This document shows, piece after piece, positions 46,969 through 56,495 of a stretch of 64,000 bases of DNA. The translations under genes were made by a program, and so were the position numbers. Source of the DNA: an uncultured Pelagibacteraceae bacterium (GTDB lineage Bacteria; Pseudomonadota; Alphaproteobacteria; Pelagibacterales; Pelagibacteraceae); NCBI GenBank assembly GCA_902573295.1, contig CACGJB010000001.1:119815-183814 (forward strand), given 5' to 3'. Each line of letters opens with the position of its first letter. Position 1 is the stretch's first letter. The notes under the pieces are model-generated. The model saw only the letters and a program-made list of their open reading frames with translations. It made no database searches and was not told where the DNA came from.

Positions 46969-47730
46969 TTATCTTCTCTGACCAAATAATCTCAACAACA
47001 TTATAAATAAATTGATAAAATCTAGATATAAAGTTAAAGCGCCCATAACAGCTTTCTTGCCCATTAATTCACCTGAGTCTGACGCAACATACATATTTTT
47101 GATTTTCTGAGTGTCATAAGCTGTTAAACCAACAAATATTAAAACACCTAAAATTGAAATCACAAAATACATCATAGAAGATTTCATAAAGATATTAACA
47201 ATTGAAGCTATAATTATTCCAATTAGACCCATCATTAAAAAAGATCCTAACTTTGTAAGATCTCTTTTAGTTGTGTATCCGTAGATACTCATCGCTCCAA
47301 ATGTTGCCGATGTAATGAAAAAAACTCTTGTTACACTCATTCCAGTATAAACCAATAATATTGAAGATAATGATAGACCCATCAAAGCTGCAAAAACCCA
47401 AAACGTAGTTTGTGCCTTTGATGCGCTCATCTTATTAATTCCAAAACTCATGTAAAAAACGATACCTAGAGGTGCTAACATTACAAGCCATTTAAGACCT
47501 GATAAATAAATTGCATTCCCCATCTGCGTTAGACCAACGATTGAACCTGCATCATTAGTAACAACAGACATTTTAAATGTTATTAGTGCCACTATTCCAG
47601 TTAGCAATATGCCTGTTGCCATGTAGTTATAAACTTTTAGCATGTAGGCTCTTAAGCCTTCATCCATTACAGCAGCTGTTTGTTGTGCTGCTTTTGCTCT
47701 ATTTAGTATTCCGTTTTTATCAAATTCCAT
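46969..47730 (-). CDS. Bax inhibitor-1/YccA family membrane protein
   Basis: This 253-residue protein has seven membrane helices and the family pattern, including LRAYMLKVYNYMATGILLTG near the N-terminus, FVGLTAYDTQKIKNMY and ALTLYLDFINLFIMLLRLFG at the C-terminus, with the conserved aspartates. Bacterial members are pH-sensitive calcium-leak channels or interact with FtsH. It is single, with a 79-base divergent gap to the aldo-keto reductase. Confidence 0.9.
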   Translation of the reverse strand: MEFDKNGILNRAKAAQQTAAVMDEGLRAYMLKVYNYMATGILLTGIVALITFKMSVVTNDAGSIVGLTQMGNAIYLSGLKWLVMLAPLGIVFYMSFGINKMSASKAQTTFWVFAALMGLSLSSILLVYTGMSVTRVFFITSATFGAMSIYGYTTKRDLTKLGSFLMMGLIGIIIASIVNIFMKSSMMYFVISILGVLIFVGLTAYDTQKIKNMYVASDSGELMGKKAVMGALTLYLDFINLFIMLLRLFGQRR

Positions 47731-47809
47731 AATGTGTAATATATATATTCTTTTACTAATTATTCAAGATACCTTAAAAGATTAACAAAATTTTAACTTA
47801 ATATTTCTA

Positions 47810-48844
47810 ATGAATTACAAAAATTTAGGTAATACCGATATTAAAGTGAGTACAATTTGTCTCGGTACTATGACGTGGGGAGAACAAAATACTGAGCTTG
47901 AAGCATTTGAACAAATGGATTTTGCTTTAGATCAAGGAGTAAATTTTTGGGACACTGCCGAATTATATGCAGTACCGCCAAGAAAGGAAACCTATGGTGA
48001 TACAGAAGAAATTATTGGAAAGTGGTTTGAAAAAACTAAAAAAAGAGACAAAGTCGTTCTTGCAACAAAAGTTGCTGGTCCAGCAAGAGATTATTTAAGA
48101 AGTGGAGAAAATAGTTTTACAGGTCCAAACTTAGAATCTGCTTTAAATGACAGTCTTAAAAGACTTAAAACCGATTATATAGATTTATATCAACTTCATT
48201 GGCCAGAAAGAAATGTAAATAATTTTGGAAGACTTGGTTATGTTCATAAGGAAAATGAATGGAATAAATTTGAAGATGTTCTTGCAGAATTAAATAAATA
48301 TATTGATCAGGGAAAAATAAGGTATGTTGGTTTATCAAATGAAACCCCTTGGGGAGTTTTAAATTATCTTCAATTATCTAAAGACAAAAAATTACCAAGG
48401 ATGATGTCAATTCAAAATCCTTACAGCTTATTAAACAGATCTTACGAAGTTGGATTAGCTGAAGTTTCTATAAGAGAAAATATTGGTTGCTTAGCTTACT
48501 CTCCACTTGCAAGCGGATATTTAAGTGGGAAATATAGAAACAAAAGTTTTCCTAAAGGATCAAGAATGGAGAGAGATTTTGATTTTTGGACAAGGTATAG
48601 AAAGCCGAATACTGAGGATGCAGTTGAGCATTATTACAAAATTAGTGAAAAATTTGATCTAGACATGAGTCAAATGTCTATCAAATTTTGTGAAATCCAA
48701 GACTTTATGACTAGTGTAATAATTGGAGCAACTACAATGGAGCAGTTGAAAACAAATATAGAAAGTGTAAATGTAAAGTTATCTAATGATGTCATTAAAG
48801 AAATTAACCAAGTACAAACAATTTATCCAAATCCATGTCCATAG
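47810..48844 (+). CDS. Aldo/keto reductase (Tas-like)
   Basis: This 344-residue NADP-dependent (beta/alpha)8 oxidoreductase has the catalytic tetrad region NFWDTAELYAVPPRKETYG, with Asp and Tyr, KVVLATKVAG with Lys and DLYQLHWPERN with His. The long PPRKETYGDTEEIIG and KVAGPARD stretches match the Tas subgroup. The substrate is an unknown aldehyde or ketone. It overlaps the following ialB-like gene by ten bases. Confidence 0.9.
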   Translation: MNYKNLGNTDIKVSTICLGTMTWGEQNTELEAFEQMDFALDQGVNFWDTAELYAVPPRKETYGDTEEIIGKWFEKTKKRDKVVLATKVAGPARDYLRSGENSFTGPNLESALNDSLKRLKTDYIDLYQLHWPERNVNNFGRLGYVHKENEWNKFEDVLAELNKYIDQGKIRYVGLSNETPWGVLNYLQLSKDKKLPRMMSIQNPYSLLNRSYEVGLAEVSIRENIGCLAYSPLASGYLSGKYRNKSFPKGSRMERDFDFWTRYRKPNTEDAVEHYYKISEKFDLDMSQMSIKFCEIQDFMTSVIIGATTMEQLKTNIESVNVKLSNDVIKEINQVQTIYPNPCP

Positions 48845-49347
48845 TTAAAAAAATTACAATAATTTTAGGAATATTTTTTATAAGTGGTGTTACTCAACTT
48901 TCGGCCCAAGAAATTAAAAAAATTGGCAAATATAAAGATTGGGAAGCAATGGTTGTTATGGATGCTGATGGCAAAGTATGCTTTGCTCAATCACTGCCTA
49001 TTTTACAAGCACCCAAAACAAATAAAAGAGATGCAAAATTATTTGTAGCATTCAGACCAAACGACAACATAAAAAATGAGGTAAGTGTTACCCCGGGTTA
49101 TGAATTTAACAAAAAAAATACAGTAACAGCTGCTTCAGGGAAGAATAAATTTAAATTTGATATTAAAGAACAGGGTTTTGCGTGGATTGCAGACAATAAA
49201 ATCGAATTAAAAATGATCAAACAAATGAGAAAAGGATCTAGAATTATGATTACTGGATACAATCAACAAGGTTCTCAAACAATTGATCATTACTCATTAC
49301 TAGGATTTACTAAAGCTTATAACGCTTCAAGAAAAGCTTGTAGTTAA
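48835..49347 (+). CDS. Invasion-associated locus B (IalB)-like exported protein
   Basis: This 170-residue protein has a signal peptide (hydrophobic TIILGIFFISGVTQLSAQ, cleavage after SA) and a mature IalB-type domain with KYKDWEAMVVMDADGKVCFA and a C-terminal cysteine in ASRKACS that can pair with it. IalB-like proteins are common in free-living Alphaproteobacteria, where they are periplasmic proteins of unclear function. The name does not imply virulence here. It lies four bases before argG. Confidence 0.8.
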   Translation: MSIVKKITIILGIFFISGVTQLSAQEIKKIGKYKDWEAMVVMDADGKVCFAQSLPILQAPKTNKRDAKLFVAFRPNDNIKNEVSVTPGYEFNKKNTVTAASGKNKFKFDIKEQGFAWIADNKIELKMIKQMRKGSRIMITGYNQQGSQTIDHYSLLGFTKAYNASRKACS

Positions 49348-49351
49348 TTCA

Positions 49352-50539
49352 ATGAAATCAAAAAAGAAAATTGTTCTAGCTTATTCTGGAGGGCTCGATA
49401 CCTCTATAATTTTAAAATGGCTTCAAGAAAATTATGATGCAGATGTAATTTGTTATACAGCAGATATAGGCCAAGAAATTGATAGAAAAAAAATTATAAC
49501 TAATGCCAAAAAATTTGGTGTTAAGAATATAATTATTAAAGATTTAAAAGATATTTTCGTTAAAGATTATGTTTATCCCATGATCAGAGGACATGCTATC
49601 TATGAGGGTGTTTATTTATTAGGGACATCGATAGCAAGGCCTCTTATTGCAAAAGATCAAATAAGAGTAGCTAAAAAATTTAAGGCCTATGCAGTTTCGC
49701 ATGGAGCAACTGGTAAAGGTAATGACCAAGTTAGATTTGAATTAGGATATCATTATTTTGGACCTAAAATTAAAATCATAGCTCCGTGGAGAATTTGGAA
49801 ACTAAAATCTAGAACAGACTTAATTAATTATGCAAAGAAACATGGCATAGCTATTCCTAAAGATAAAAAAGGTGCACCTCCTTTTTCTGTGGATGACAAT
49901 TTATTTCATACGTCAACTGAAGGTAAGGTTTTAGAAAATCCAAAAAATTCTGCACCAGAATTTATTTTTCAACGAACAGTTTCTCCAGAAAAGGCACCTA
50001 ACAAACCGTCGTTTGTTACTATCAATTTTAAAAATGGTGATCCTTTTGGAATTAACGGAAAAAAAATGTCTCCTGCTAAATTATTAACAAAGTTAAATGA
50101 CCTAGCAGGTAAAAATGGAATTGGAAGAGTTGACTTGGTAGAGAATAGATTTTTAGGTATCAAATCTAGAGGTGTATATGAGACACCTGGTGGAACCCTA
50201 TTAATTAATGCTCATCGAGCAATTGAGTCTGTTACTTTAGATAAAGAAACTATGCATAAAAAAGATCAAGTAATGTCTAGATATGCTGAATTAATTTATA
50301 ATGGTTATTGGTATTCAAAAGAAAGATTTAAACTTCAAAAAATTGTAGATTTAAAAAAAGGTAAAGTTAATGGCTCAGTTAAGCTTAAATTGTATAAAGG
50401 AAATATTACAATTCAATCAAGAGTTACTAATAGCAGTGCTTATTCAATGAAGAAGGTTTCATTTGAAGAAAATAAGTCATTTAATAAATCTAACGTTGAA
50501 AGATTTATCAATTTTCACAAAAAAAAGCTTCGTTCATAA
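49352..50539 (+). CDS. argG: Argininosuccinate synthase
   Basis: ArgG (395 residues) condenses citrulline and aspartate with ATP in arginine synthesis. The PP-loop is LAYSGGLDTSIILKWL. Further signatures are SHGATGKGNDQVRFELGYHY and VDDNLFHTSTEGKVLENP, the latter part of the citrulline site. It lies four bases after the IalB-like gene and four bases before the DsbA-like gene. Length is standard. Confidence 0.97.
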   Translation: MKSKKKIVLAYSGGLDTSIILKWLQENYDADVICYTADIGQEIDRKKIITNAKKFGVKNIIIKDLKDIFVKDYVYPMIRGHAIYEGVYLLGTSIARPLIAKDQIRVAKKFKAYAVSHGATGKGNDQVRFELGYHYFGPKIKIIAPWRIWKLKSRTDLINYAKKHGIAIPKDKKGAPPFSVDDNLFHTSTEGKVLENPKNSAPEFIFQRTVSPEKAPNKPSFVTINFKNGDPFGINGKKMSPAKLLTKLNDLAGKNGIGRVDLVENRFLGIKSRGVYETPGGTLLINAHRAIESVTLDKETMHKKDQVMSRYAELIYNGYWYSKERFKLQKIVDLKKGKVNGSVKLKLYKGNITIQSRVTNSSAYSMKKVSFEENKSFNKSNVERFINFHKKKLRS

Positions 50540-50543
50540 ATAA

Positions 50544-51167
50544 ATGAAAATAAATATTTTTGCTGACACTATTTGTGGATGGTGTTTTATAGGCCATACA
50601 AATTTAAATAATGCGATAAAAAAATTTCCTGATACAAAATTTGAAATTAGTCATACTCCCTTTCAATTAAATCCTGATATGCCAGCAGAAGGAATTTCTC
50701 GTGATAAATATCTTCAAATAAAATTTGGAGGAAAAGATTATGCAACTCCTATGTATGAAAATATGAAGTTAAAAGCAAAAGAAGCTGGATTGATTTTAAA
50801 TTTAGATAAAATAAAAAAAACTCCAAATACTGTACTATCCCATTTATTAATTATTTTGAGTGAAAAATTTAATTCACAAGATCAAGTTAAAGAGAAAATA
50901 TATCAGTCATATTTTATAGATGGACTTGATATAGGAGATATAAATATTTTAACTAACATTGCTAAACAAAACAATATTTCAGAAAAAGTATTTAGAGATT
51001 TTATTAACGAAGAAAGTATTAAAAAGGTGAACTCAAAAATTACACTTGCTAAAGAGCAAGGTATTTCCGGGGTTCCTTTTTTTGAAATAGGAAAGGAATT
51101 TATTTCAGGAGCTCAAAGTATATTGCAGCTAGAAAGTGTTATTAAATCAAATTTAAGTCGAATTTAG
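50544..51167 (+). CDS. DsbA-family oxidoreductase (FrnE/2-hydroxychromene-2-carboxylate isomerase-like)
   Basis: This 207-residue cytoplasmic DsbA-fold protein has no signal peptide. The active site is ADTICGWCFIGH with CGWC at residues 12-15, and the cis-proline segment is GISGVPFFEIGK. FTPFQLNP-type and MPAEG stretches fit the FrnE family. It could act in redox repair or as a glutathione-linked isomerase. It lies four bases after argG. Confidence 0.88.
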   Translation: MKINIFADTICGWCFIGHTNLNNAIKKFPDTKFEISHTPFQLNPDMPAEGISRDKYLQIKFGGKDYATPMYENMKLKAKEAGLILNLDKIKKTPNTVLSHLLIILSEKFNSQDQVKEKIYQSYFIDGLDIGDINILTNIAKQNNISEKVFRDFINEESIKKVNSKITLAKEQGISGVPFFEIGKEFISGAQSILQLESVIKSNLSRI

Positions 51168-51214
51168 GACAAATTGACATTTGTTTAAATCACCAAAAAT
51201 TATATCCTTATTAT

Positions 51215-51673
51215 ATGGAATCAATAAAGAACTGGATGAAAGATGCTGCAAATATTTTATTTGATGATAGTAAAAATGATCTGCGTGCACTTCCGAAAAC
51301 AGTTAGACTACAAATTTTATTAGTTTTAAGTTTTATTTGGACCACAGTTTTTAGTTTATATATATTTTCATACACAACTTTTGCATTTGGATGGGCTGGA
51401 CTTTTTTTAGCTCATATTGGTTTAATATTTGCTGTCTACATGACATTTAAACAATTCCATAAAGCAGAGGCAAAATCAGCCAGTGTTTTTGAAACAAAAA
51501 ATTTTGATCCTTTTAAAATTATGGTCATCGTGTTTGTAATAGTATTTATATTTGTATTTTCAAAAGGAATTGAGGTTTTAACTAGTCCAAATCCAAACTC
51601 TTACTCAATTCCTTATGATGGTCCCTTAAAATCTGCAATTGAAAAATGGCTACCATTTAGTAAAGATAAATAA
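51215..51673 (+). CDS. Membrane protein of unknown function
   Basis: I do not recognise this 152-residue protein. It has three hydrophobic segments (about 32-50, 54-72 and 104-124) and hydrophilic ends, with RALPKTVRLQILLVL before the first helix. It overlaps the psiE-like gene by one base (ATAATGG region), so the two may form a unit. A 47-base gap precedes it. Confidence 0.7.
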   Translation: MESIKNWMKDAANILFDDSKNDLRALPKTVRLQILLVLSFIWTTVFSLYIFSYTTFAFGWAGLFLAHIGLIFAVYMTFKQFHKAEAKSASVFETKNFDPFKIMVIVFVIVFIFVFSKGIEVLTSPNPNSYSIPYDGPLKSAIEKWLPFSKDK

Positions 51674-52053
51674 TGGACAAGATAGCAAAAAACTTACAAT
51701 TAGCTTTAATGGTTATTATCTTAATCAGTACGGTTATTGCTGTTGGGATTGAGATTAAAAACATGTTTACTAACCAATCAGTTACGCTAGCAGATTTGCT
51801 TTTAATGTTTCTATATTTAGAAGTTCTAGCAATGGTAAGAGTTTTTTGGAGCCAACAATCTATAAGTATTACCCTTCCACTTCTTATTGCAATTACCGCC
51901 CTTGCACGATTTATTATTTTGCAAGGTAAAGAAATGGACCCTACTGCACTTGTTTATGAAGCAGTTGCAATTTTATTAATCGCTGGAGCAATTGTTGTTT
52001 TAAGATTAAGACATAGTGACAAATTGGGTCTAAAGAAAAAAAAATCAAAATAA
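51673..52053 (+). CDS. PsiE-family membrane protein
   Basis: This 126-residue protein has four membrane helices and the PsiE (phosphate-starvation-inducible E) pattern, LADLLLMFLYLEVLAMVRVF then LPLLIAITALARFIILQGKE and MDPTALVYEAVAILLIAGAI. The tail is basic (LGLKKKKSK). Function is unknown. No Pho box-like element was seen upstream. It overlaps the preceding gene by one base and lies six bases before the photolyase-like gene. Confidence 0.8.
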   Translation: MDKIAKNLQLALMVIILISTVIAVGIEIKNMFTNQSVTLADLLLMFLYLEVLAMVRVFWSQQSISITLPLLIAITALARFIILQGKEMDPTALVYEAVAILLIAGAIVVLRLRHSDKLGLKKKKSK

Positions 52054-52059
52054 TTTTAA

Positions 52060-53199
52060 ATGATATTTGAAGCTTCAAGGGCTAAGGCCTTAAATCAATT
52101 AAATAATTTTGTTGATAATAATCTTGCAGAGTATTCAAAATTAAGAAATTTTGATTTTGGACCTGAAAATAAATCAAATATATCTTGTTTATCACCATAC
52201 ATAACTCATGGGATAATTAATGAAAAAGAAGTCATTCAGAAAGCGCTGAGTAAATTTTCTTTTTCAAAAAATGAAAAGTTTATTCAAGAAGTTCTATGGC
52301 GAACTTATTGGAAGGGTTGGTTAGAACTAAGACCAAATGTTTGGACAGATTATCTTGTTGAACTTAATCAAATAAAAAATGAATTTCAAAATAATCAAAA
52401 TTATCTTAATGCAATTGAGGGAAAAACAAACATAGATTGCTTTAATGAGTGGGTAAAAGAGCTTAAGGAGAACAACTATTTACATAATCACACTAGAATG
52501 TGGTTTGCTAGTGTTTGGATTTTTACTTTAGAATTACCATGGCAATTAGGTGCAGAATTTTTCATGCAACATCTTTATGACGGAGATGCTGCATCAAATA
52601 CTCTTGGGTGGCGATGGGTTGCAGGTATCCAAACGCAAGGAAAACATTACCTTGCAACTGAATGGAATATCAAAAAATTTACTAACAATAGATTTCAAAA
52701 TATAAAATTAAATGAAAATGCTCCTCCCAAAATATCTGAAAAATCTTACCAAATAATTAAACAAGATTTCAATAACCCGCAAAATATTGAAGAAAAAAAT
52801 CTTTTAATTTTTGAAAATAATCTCTCGTTTGAAATCACTGACTTTAAGGAAAACAACTTTAAGAAAATTTACTTAGTTTCTAATAAAAATGAAAATAGAA
52901 CAATAAAACTCAGTGAAAAGTTAGTGAAATTTAAATCTCATTTAATAGAAGACCAAGGACAAAGATTAAAAGATCAATCTATTGATTACCAGATTGTAGA
53001 TATTGGTGAATTAACAAATATTGAAAATTGTTATGGTTTGTATCCAACAGTAGGTGAAAATTTAGATTTTTTAAATTCGAATAATTTAAAGATAAATTTT
53101 TTATATAGAAATCTTGATCAATTAGCTTGGCAATACTGTAATAAAGGATTTTTTAATTTTAAAAATTATATTCCCAAAATAGTTTCGACTTTTAACTAA
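52060..53199 (+). CDS. Photolyase-family protein with N-terminal FAD domain (possible circular permutation)
   Basis: Residues about 1-215 match the FAD-binding helical domain of photolyases: LSPYITHGII (44-53), EVLWRTYWKGW (77-87), NHTRMWFASVW (143-153) and LGWRWVAGIQTQGKHYLA (182-199). No antenna alpha/beta domain precedes it. Residues about 245-379 instead alternate strands and helices (LLIFENNLSF, KIYLVSN, YQIVDIG) as a Rossmann-like domain, so the order is reversed. The Asp of the usual GTDA-type loop is Gln here (QTQ). It may repair DNA or be a light sensor. It overlaps the next gene's stop codon. Confidence 0.8.
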   Translation: MIFEASRAKALNQLNNFVDNNLAEYSKLRNFDFGPENKSNISCLSPYITHGIINEKEVIQKALSKFSFSKNEKFIQEVLWRTYWKGWLELRPNVWTDYLVELNQIKNEFQNNQNYLNAIEGKTNIDCFNEWVKELKENNYLHNHTRMWFASVWIFTLELPWQLGAEFFMQHLYDGDAASNTLGWRWVAGIQTQGKHYLATEWNIKKFTNNRFQNIKLNENAPPKISEKSYQIIKQDFNNPQNIEEKNLLIFENNLSFEITDFKENNFKKIYLVSNKNENRTIKLSEKLVKFKSHLIEDQGQRLKDQSIDYQIVDIGELTNIENCYGLYPTVGENLDFLNSNNLKINFLYRNLDQLAWQYCNKGFFNFKNYIPKIVSTFN

Positions 53200-53417
53200 A
53201 ACCAACGAACCATCCCAATAATTCCAGCTGTTGCATAAAAAAATTGTAATAACAAAATTCCTTTATGACCACCTCTATAAGCCCAAATTCCAATTAAAAT
53301 AGCTGATAAAAGCAATAGACAAAAACCAAAAAATTCTATTCCTATATTTAAAGCAACAAACAAAGAATATAATATTGCAGTTATAACCCCTGCCCATTCA
53401 AAGATTTTATTATTCAT
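53196..53417 (-). CDS. Small membrane protein, 73 residues
   Basis: This 73-residue protein has three hydrophobic segments (about 8-25, 28-46 and 53-70) with RGGHKG in the loop. I do not recognise a specific family. It overlaps the upstream glutamine amidotransferase gene by four bases (ATGA) and its stop overlaps the stop of the convergent photolyase-like gene. Likely real, given the coupling. Confidence 0.72.
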   Translation of the reverse strand: MNNKIFEWAGVITAILYSLFVALNIGIEFFGFCLLLLSAILIGIWAYRGGHKGILLLQFFYATAGIIGMVRWF

Positions 53418-54133
53418 AAAAGTTTTTTAAAATTATTATAAAGGATTGTAGAATAGTTATTCATATCTTTCATATTATCTTTTGCAGATTGATCAAACTT
53501 TTCTAATGCACCATTACCGAGCTGATCTTCCAAAGCTTTTTTATACTCCGCGACACACCCCCATTCATTTACCGTAGTATCTTTTATTTCTATATGAAAT
53601 TGAATTCCATAAGCATGATTTTGATATTTAAAAATTTGATACTTAGTGATTGGGGAAGAGGCTAACAAAGTTATATCTTTATTATCCTCGATACCTTGAA
53701 CCTCATAAGAATGCCATTGTAAACTTTTAATTGTATCAGGAAATTTTGAAAATAATTTATCTACATTTTTTTCATTAGAGAAATTAATATCCATAATCCC
53801 TATTTCTGCTGGTTTAGATTTAACCACTTTTCCTCCCACTACCTCTCCTAAAAGCTGACAACCTAAACAAAAACCTAAATAAGGTTTTTTTAGATTAACA
53901 ACAAATTCTTTAATTGCTTTCTTTTCTTCTATTAACCAAGGATATTCTTGTTCCATATAGGTATCCATTGGTCCCCCCATGCAAAACATTCCATCAAATT
54001 TACTTAAATCGTGTGGTACTTTTTCACCTTCATCTAATTCAATAGTGGTTAGCTTTAATCCATCAGCCAGCATTAAATCTTTAATGTAACCTGGGTCTTC
54101 TATTTTGATATGTTGTAATACTATTATGTTCAC
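53414..54133 (-). CDS. Class I glutamine amidotransferase-like protein
   Basis: This 239-residue protein has the GATase fold with the nucleophile in LGFCLGCQLLGEVVGG (cysteine of the GFCLGCQ motif), the oxyanion-side FCMGGPMDTYMEQEYPWL, and the His/Glu of the triad in YGIQFHIEIKDTT. It is a free-standing member of the GuaA-like group, not tied to a synthetase gene. The start is GTG at 54133, five bases after the DUF2256 gene. Substrate unknown. Confidence 0.85.
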   Translation of the reverse strand: MNIIVLQHIKIEDPGYIKDLMLADGLKLTTIELDEGEKVPHDLSKFDGMFCMGGPMDTYMEQEYPWLIEEKKAIKEFVVNLKKPYLGFCLGCQLLGEVVGGKVVKSKPAEIGIMDINFSNEKNVDKLFSKFPDTIKSLQWHSYEVQGIEDNKDITLLASSPITKYQIFKYQNHAYGIQFHIEIKDTTVNEWGCVAEYKKALEDQLGNGALEKFDQSAKDNMKDMNNYSTILYNNFKKLL

Positions 54134-54138
54134 TAAGT

Positions 54139-54267
54139 TTAGCTTAGCTTAGAACACTTCTTGGAACAATATTTTACTCTCTCCCAATTCAACTTCCATT
54201 TTTTTCTCCATGTAAAAGGTCTTTTACAGACAGGACAAATTTTTGTTGGTAAATTTTCCTTTTTCAT
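54139..54267 (-). CDS. DUF2256 zinc-ribbon mini-protein (42 residues)
   Basis: This very short gene encodes [20 protein letters not shown], followed by a basic [14 protein letters not shown] stretch and [10 protein letters not shown], which is the DUF2256 pattern. Two cysteine pairs, CPVC and CSKKC, could bind zinc. Its ATG overlaps the stop of the photolyase-related gene (ATGA), so translation is coupled. DUF2256 genes commonly lie beside photolyase or cryptochrome genes, by recall. Function is unknown. It lies five bases before the amidotransferase start. Confidence 0.85.
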   Translation of the reverse strand: MKKENLPTKICPVCKRPFTWRKKWKLNWERVKYCSKKCSKLS

Positions 54268-55757
54268 CAAATTGTATTTTGTTTAATGAATTTATCGGCT
54301 ACTGATAAAATTAATTTTTTTCTTTCAGATTTCATTTTGTCAAATATTCTCACCATCATCGACAAACGAGGATTTTTTAAAAAAAATTTTCTATTTCGAT
54401 CGATGAACCTCCAGTACAAACCATCCATGGTGTTGCACCAATCACCTTTCTTAAAGTCCATCATTTTCATAAAATATGCTGATCCACAAATATATGGTTT
54501 GGTCGCAAAAATTCCTCCATCACTAAATAATCCCATTCCATATACATTGGGAACCATTACCCACTCTGAGGAGTCTACGAACATTTCCATAAACCATTTG
54601 TAAACAATTGTTGGCTTGATTTCACAAAGGTTCATAATGTTTGATAAGATCATTAACCTTTCAATATGATGTGACCAACCATGATTAACGGCATTTTTAA
54701 TTGAATAATCCAAAGGTGGAAGACCAGTGGTCCCATCATACCAAGAACTTTTCATTTTTCTATTTTGTTTAAAAAAATTTCCAGTTTCCATTTCTTTTGA
54801 ATATGACTGATAAATTCCACGCATAAATTCACGCCAACCAATCACCTGGCGGATGTAGCCCTCTAAAGAATTCATTCTAATTTTATTTTTCTTATGAAAG
54901 TCTAAAACTTTTTGGACAACAAATTCGGGCGTTATTAAACCTAAATTTATGTAAGGACTTAATGCACTATGGAACAGGATATTATCTTTTTGATCGACTG
55001 CATCCTCATAATCACCAAAAAGGTTAGATTTTTCTTTTATAAAAAAATTTAAAAGTTTAACTACTTCTTCATATTCCGTTGCAAACCAAAAATTATTTGT
55101 ACTCCCAGGGTGATTTTTAAATTCCTTTTCAATAATAGGCTTTAATTTTTTTGTATGGCTTGTTTCATTTATTTTTGGAAATTTAGGAATTGAAATATTC
55201 TTGGGTAATTTATTTCTATTATCTTCATCAAAGCTCCATTTCCCCCCAATTGGATTACCATCTGAACCCATCAATATTCCAGATTTTTTTCTAATATCTT
55301 TGTAGAAAGTTGCCATAAAAGGTTTTTTTGATTTTGATAAATAATTTTTAAATTCAGCTCTTGAATTTAAAAACATAGGAGTTTGAACAACATTCCAGCA
55401 TATTTTTTCTTTTTTTAAAAATTGTGAAATTTTTTTTTCAAAAAATTTATCCTCTACTTCAAAACTTGAAATTTCTTTTACTTTTTTTTGTACAATTATT
55501 TTTTTTAATTTTTTTAAATAATCTTCATTGAATTCTTTATCTTCGATTTTAAAGTAATCTAATTTAAATTTGTTTTTTCTTAATCCGTCTGCATAAGAAC
55601 GCATAGAAGATAAAAATAATAAGATTTTTTGTTTATGATGCTTTTCATAAGTGCATAAACCCTTATCTTCAGCCATAAAAAATAGGTGGTCTTTTTTGAA
55701 GCGGTCTAGGTATTTTGTTGGAAATAATTGATTACCAAGTATAAAAAATAACTTCAT
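54267..55757 (-). CDS. Photolyase/cryptochrome-related protein of the PhrB (FeS-BCP) family
   Basis: This 496-residue protein begins with a DPRP-type Rossmann domain ([39 protein letters not shown]) and continues with the FAD domain: [59 protein letters not shown]. PhrB relatives repair (6-4) photoproducts. The iron-sulfur cysteines are mostly missing: the CxxC pair is replaced by DFKKGDW, another position is Asp, and only C441 aligns. C378 and C424 do not line up with cluster ligands in my alignment. Confidence 0.88.
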   Translation of the reverse strand: MKLFFILGNQLFPTKYLDRFKKDHLFFMAEDKGLCTYEKHHKQKILLFLSSMRSYADGLRKNKFKLDYFKIEDKEFNEDYLKKLKKIIVQKKVKEISSFEVEDKFFEKKISQFLKKEKICWNVVQTPMFLNSRAEFKNYLSKSKKPFMATFYKDIRKKSGILMGSDGNPIGGKWSFDEDNRNKLPKNISIPKFPKINETSHTKKLKPIIEKEFKNHPGSTNNFWFATEYEEVVKLLNFFIKEKSNLFGDYEDAVDQKDNILFHSALSPYINLGLITPEFVVQKVLDFHKKNKIRMNSLEGYIRQVIGWREFMRGIYQSYSKEMETGNFFKQNRKMKSSWYDGTTGLPPLDYSIKNAVNHGWSHHIERLMILSNIMNLCEIKPTIVYKWFMEMFVDSSEWVMVPNVYGMGLFSDGGIFATKPYICGSAYFMKMMDFKKGDWCNTMDGLYWRFIDRNRKFFLKNPRLSMMVRIFDKMKSERKKLILSVADKFIKQNTI

Positions 55758-55784
55758 AGTTAAATATAACTAATAAAATTTTTT

Positions 55785-56495
55785 ATGTCAGAAAAATATG
55801 TAATTTTTGGTGCGACAGGTTCTATTGGATCAAGTTTGGCGGAACAATTAAAAAACTCTGGAAACGATATTCATTTAATTGGAAGAAATGAAAGTGAACT
55901 TAGTTCTATCTCTGAAAAACTTGGATGTTCACATACCGTTGCAGATGTTCTAGAGGAAGGGTTTATTGAAAAAGTTAAATCGGATATTTCTGAAATTAAA
56001 GGCCTAGCTTATTGTGTCGGTTCAATTGATTTAAAACCATTAAGAATGGTAAATGAACAAGACTTTCAGAAATGCATGAAACTTAATCTTTATTCTGCTG
56101 TAGAGGCTATTAAAGGATATCAGGAAAGTTTAAAAAAAAATAAAGGTTCAATAGTGTTATTTTCAACTGTTGCTGCTCAAAGAGGTTTTACCAATCATGC
56201 AATCATAGCATCAGCAAAAGCTGCTGTTGAAGGATTGACGGTTTCTCTTGCAGCAGAATTCGCTCCAAACATAAGAGTAAATTGTGTGGCACCAAGTTTA
56301 ACAAAATCTAAAATAGCAGAACCAATGTTAAAAAATACTGCTATAGCTGAAGGTATTGCAAAAGCTCATCCTCTTAAAAGGTTGGGTGAAGGTAAAGACT
56401 CTGCTGCTCTTGCAAAATTCTTACTAACAGAAGATAGTTCTTGGGTTACAGGCCAAATAATTGCTGTTGATGGTGGTAGGTCTAAACTCTCATAA
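55785..56495 (+). CDS. Short-chain dehydrogenase/reductase
   Basis: This 236-residue SDR has the cofactor motif VIFGATGSIGSSLAEQL. The catalytic-Tyr region reads ...GFTNHAIIASAKAAVEGL, where the usual YxxxK is HAIIASAK, so Tyr is replaced and only the lysine remains. The serine is in VLFSTVAAQ, and the C-terminus QIIAVDGG is typical. It is divergent from the photolyase-like gene with only 27 bases between start codons. The Tyr replacement raises doubt about normal catalysis. Confidence 0.85.
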   Translation: MSEKYVIFGATGSIGSSLAEQLKNSGNDIHLIGRNESELSSISEKLGCSHTVADVLEEGFIEKVKSDISEIKGLAYCVGSIDLKPLRMVNEQDFQKCMKLNLYSAVEAIKGYQESLKKNKGSIVLFSTVAAQRGFTNHAIIASAKAAVEGLTVSLAAEFAPNIRVNCVAPSLTKSKIAEPMLKNTAIAEGIAKAHPLKRLGEGKDSAALAKFLLTEDSSWVTGQIIAVDGGRSKLS

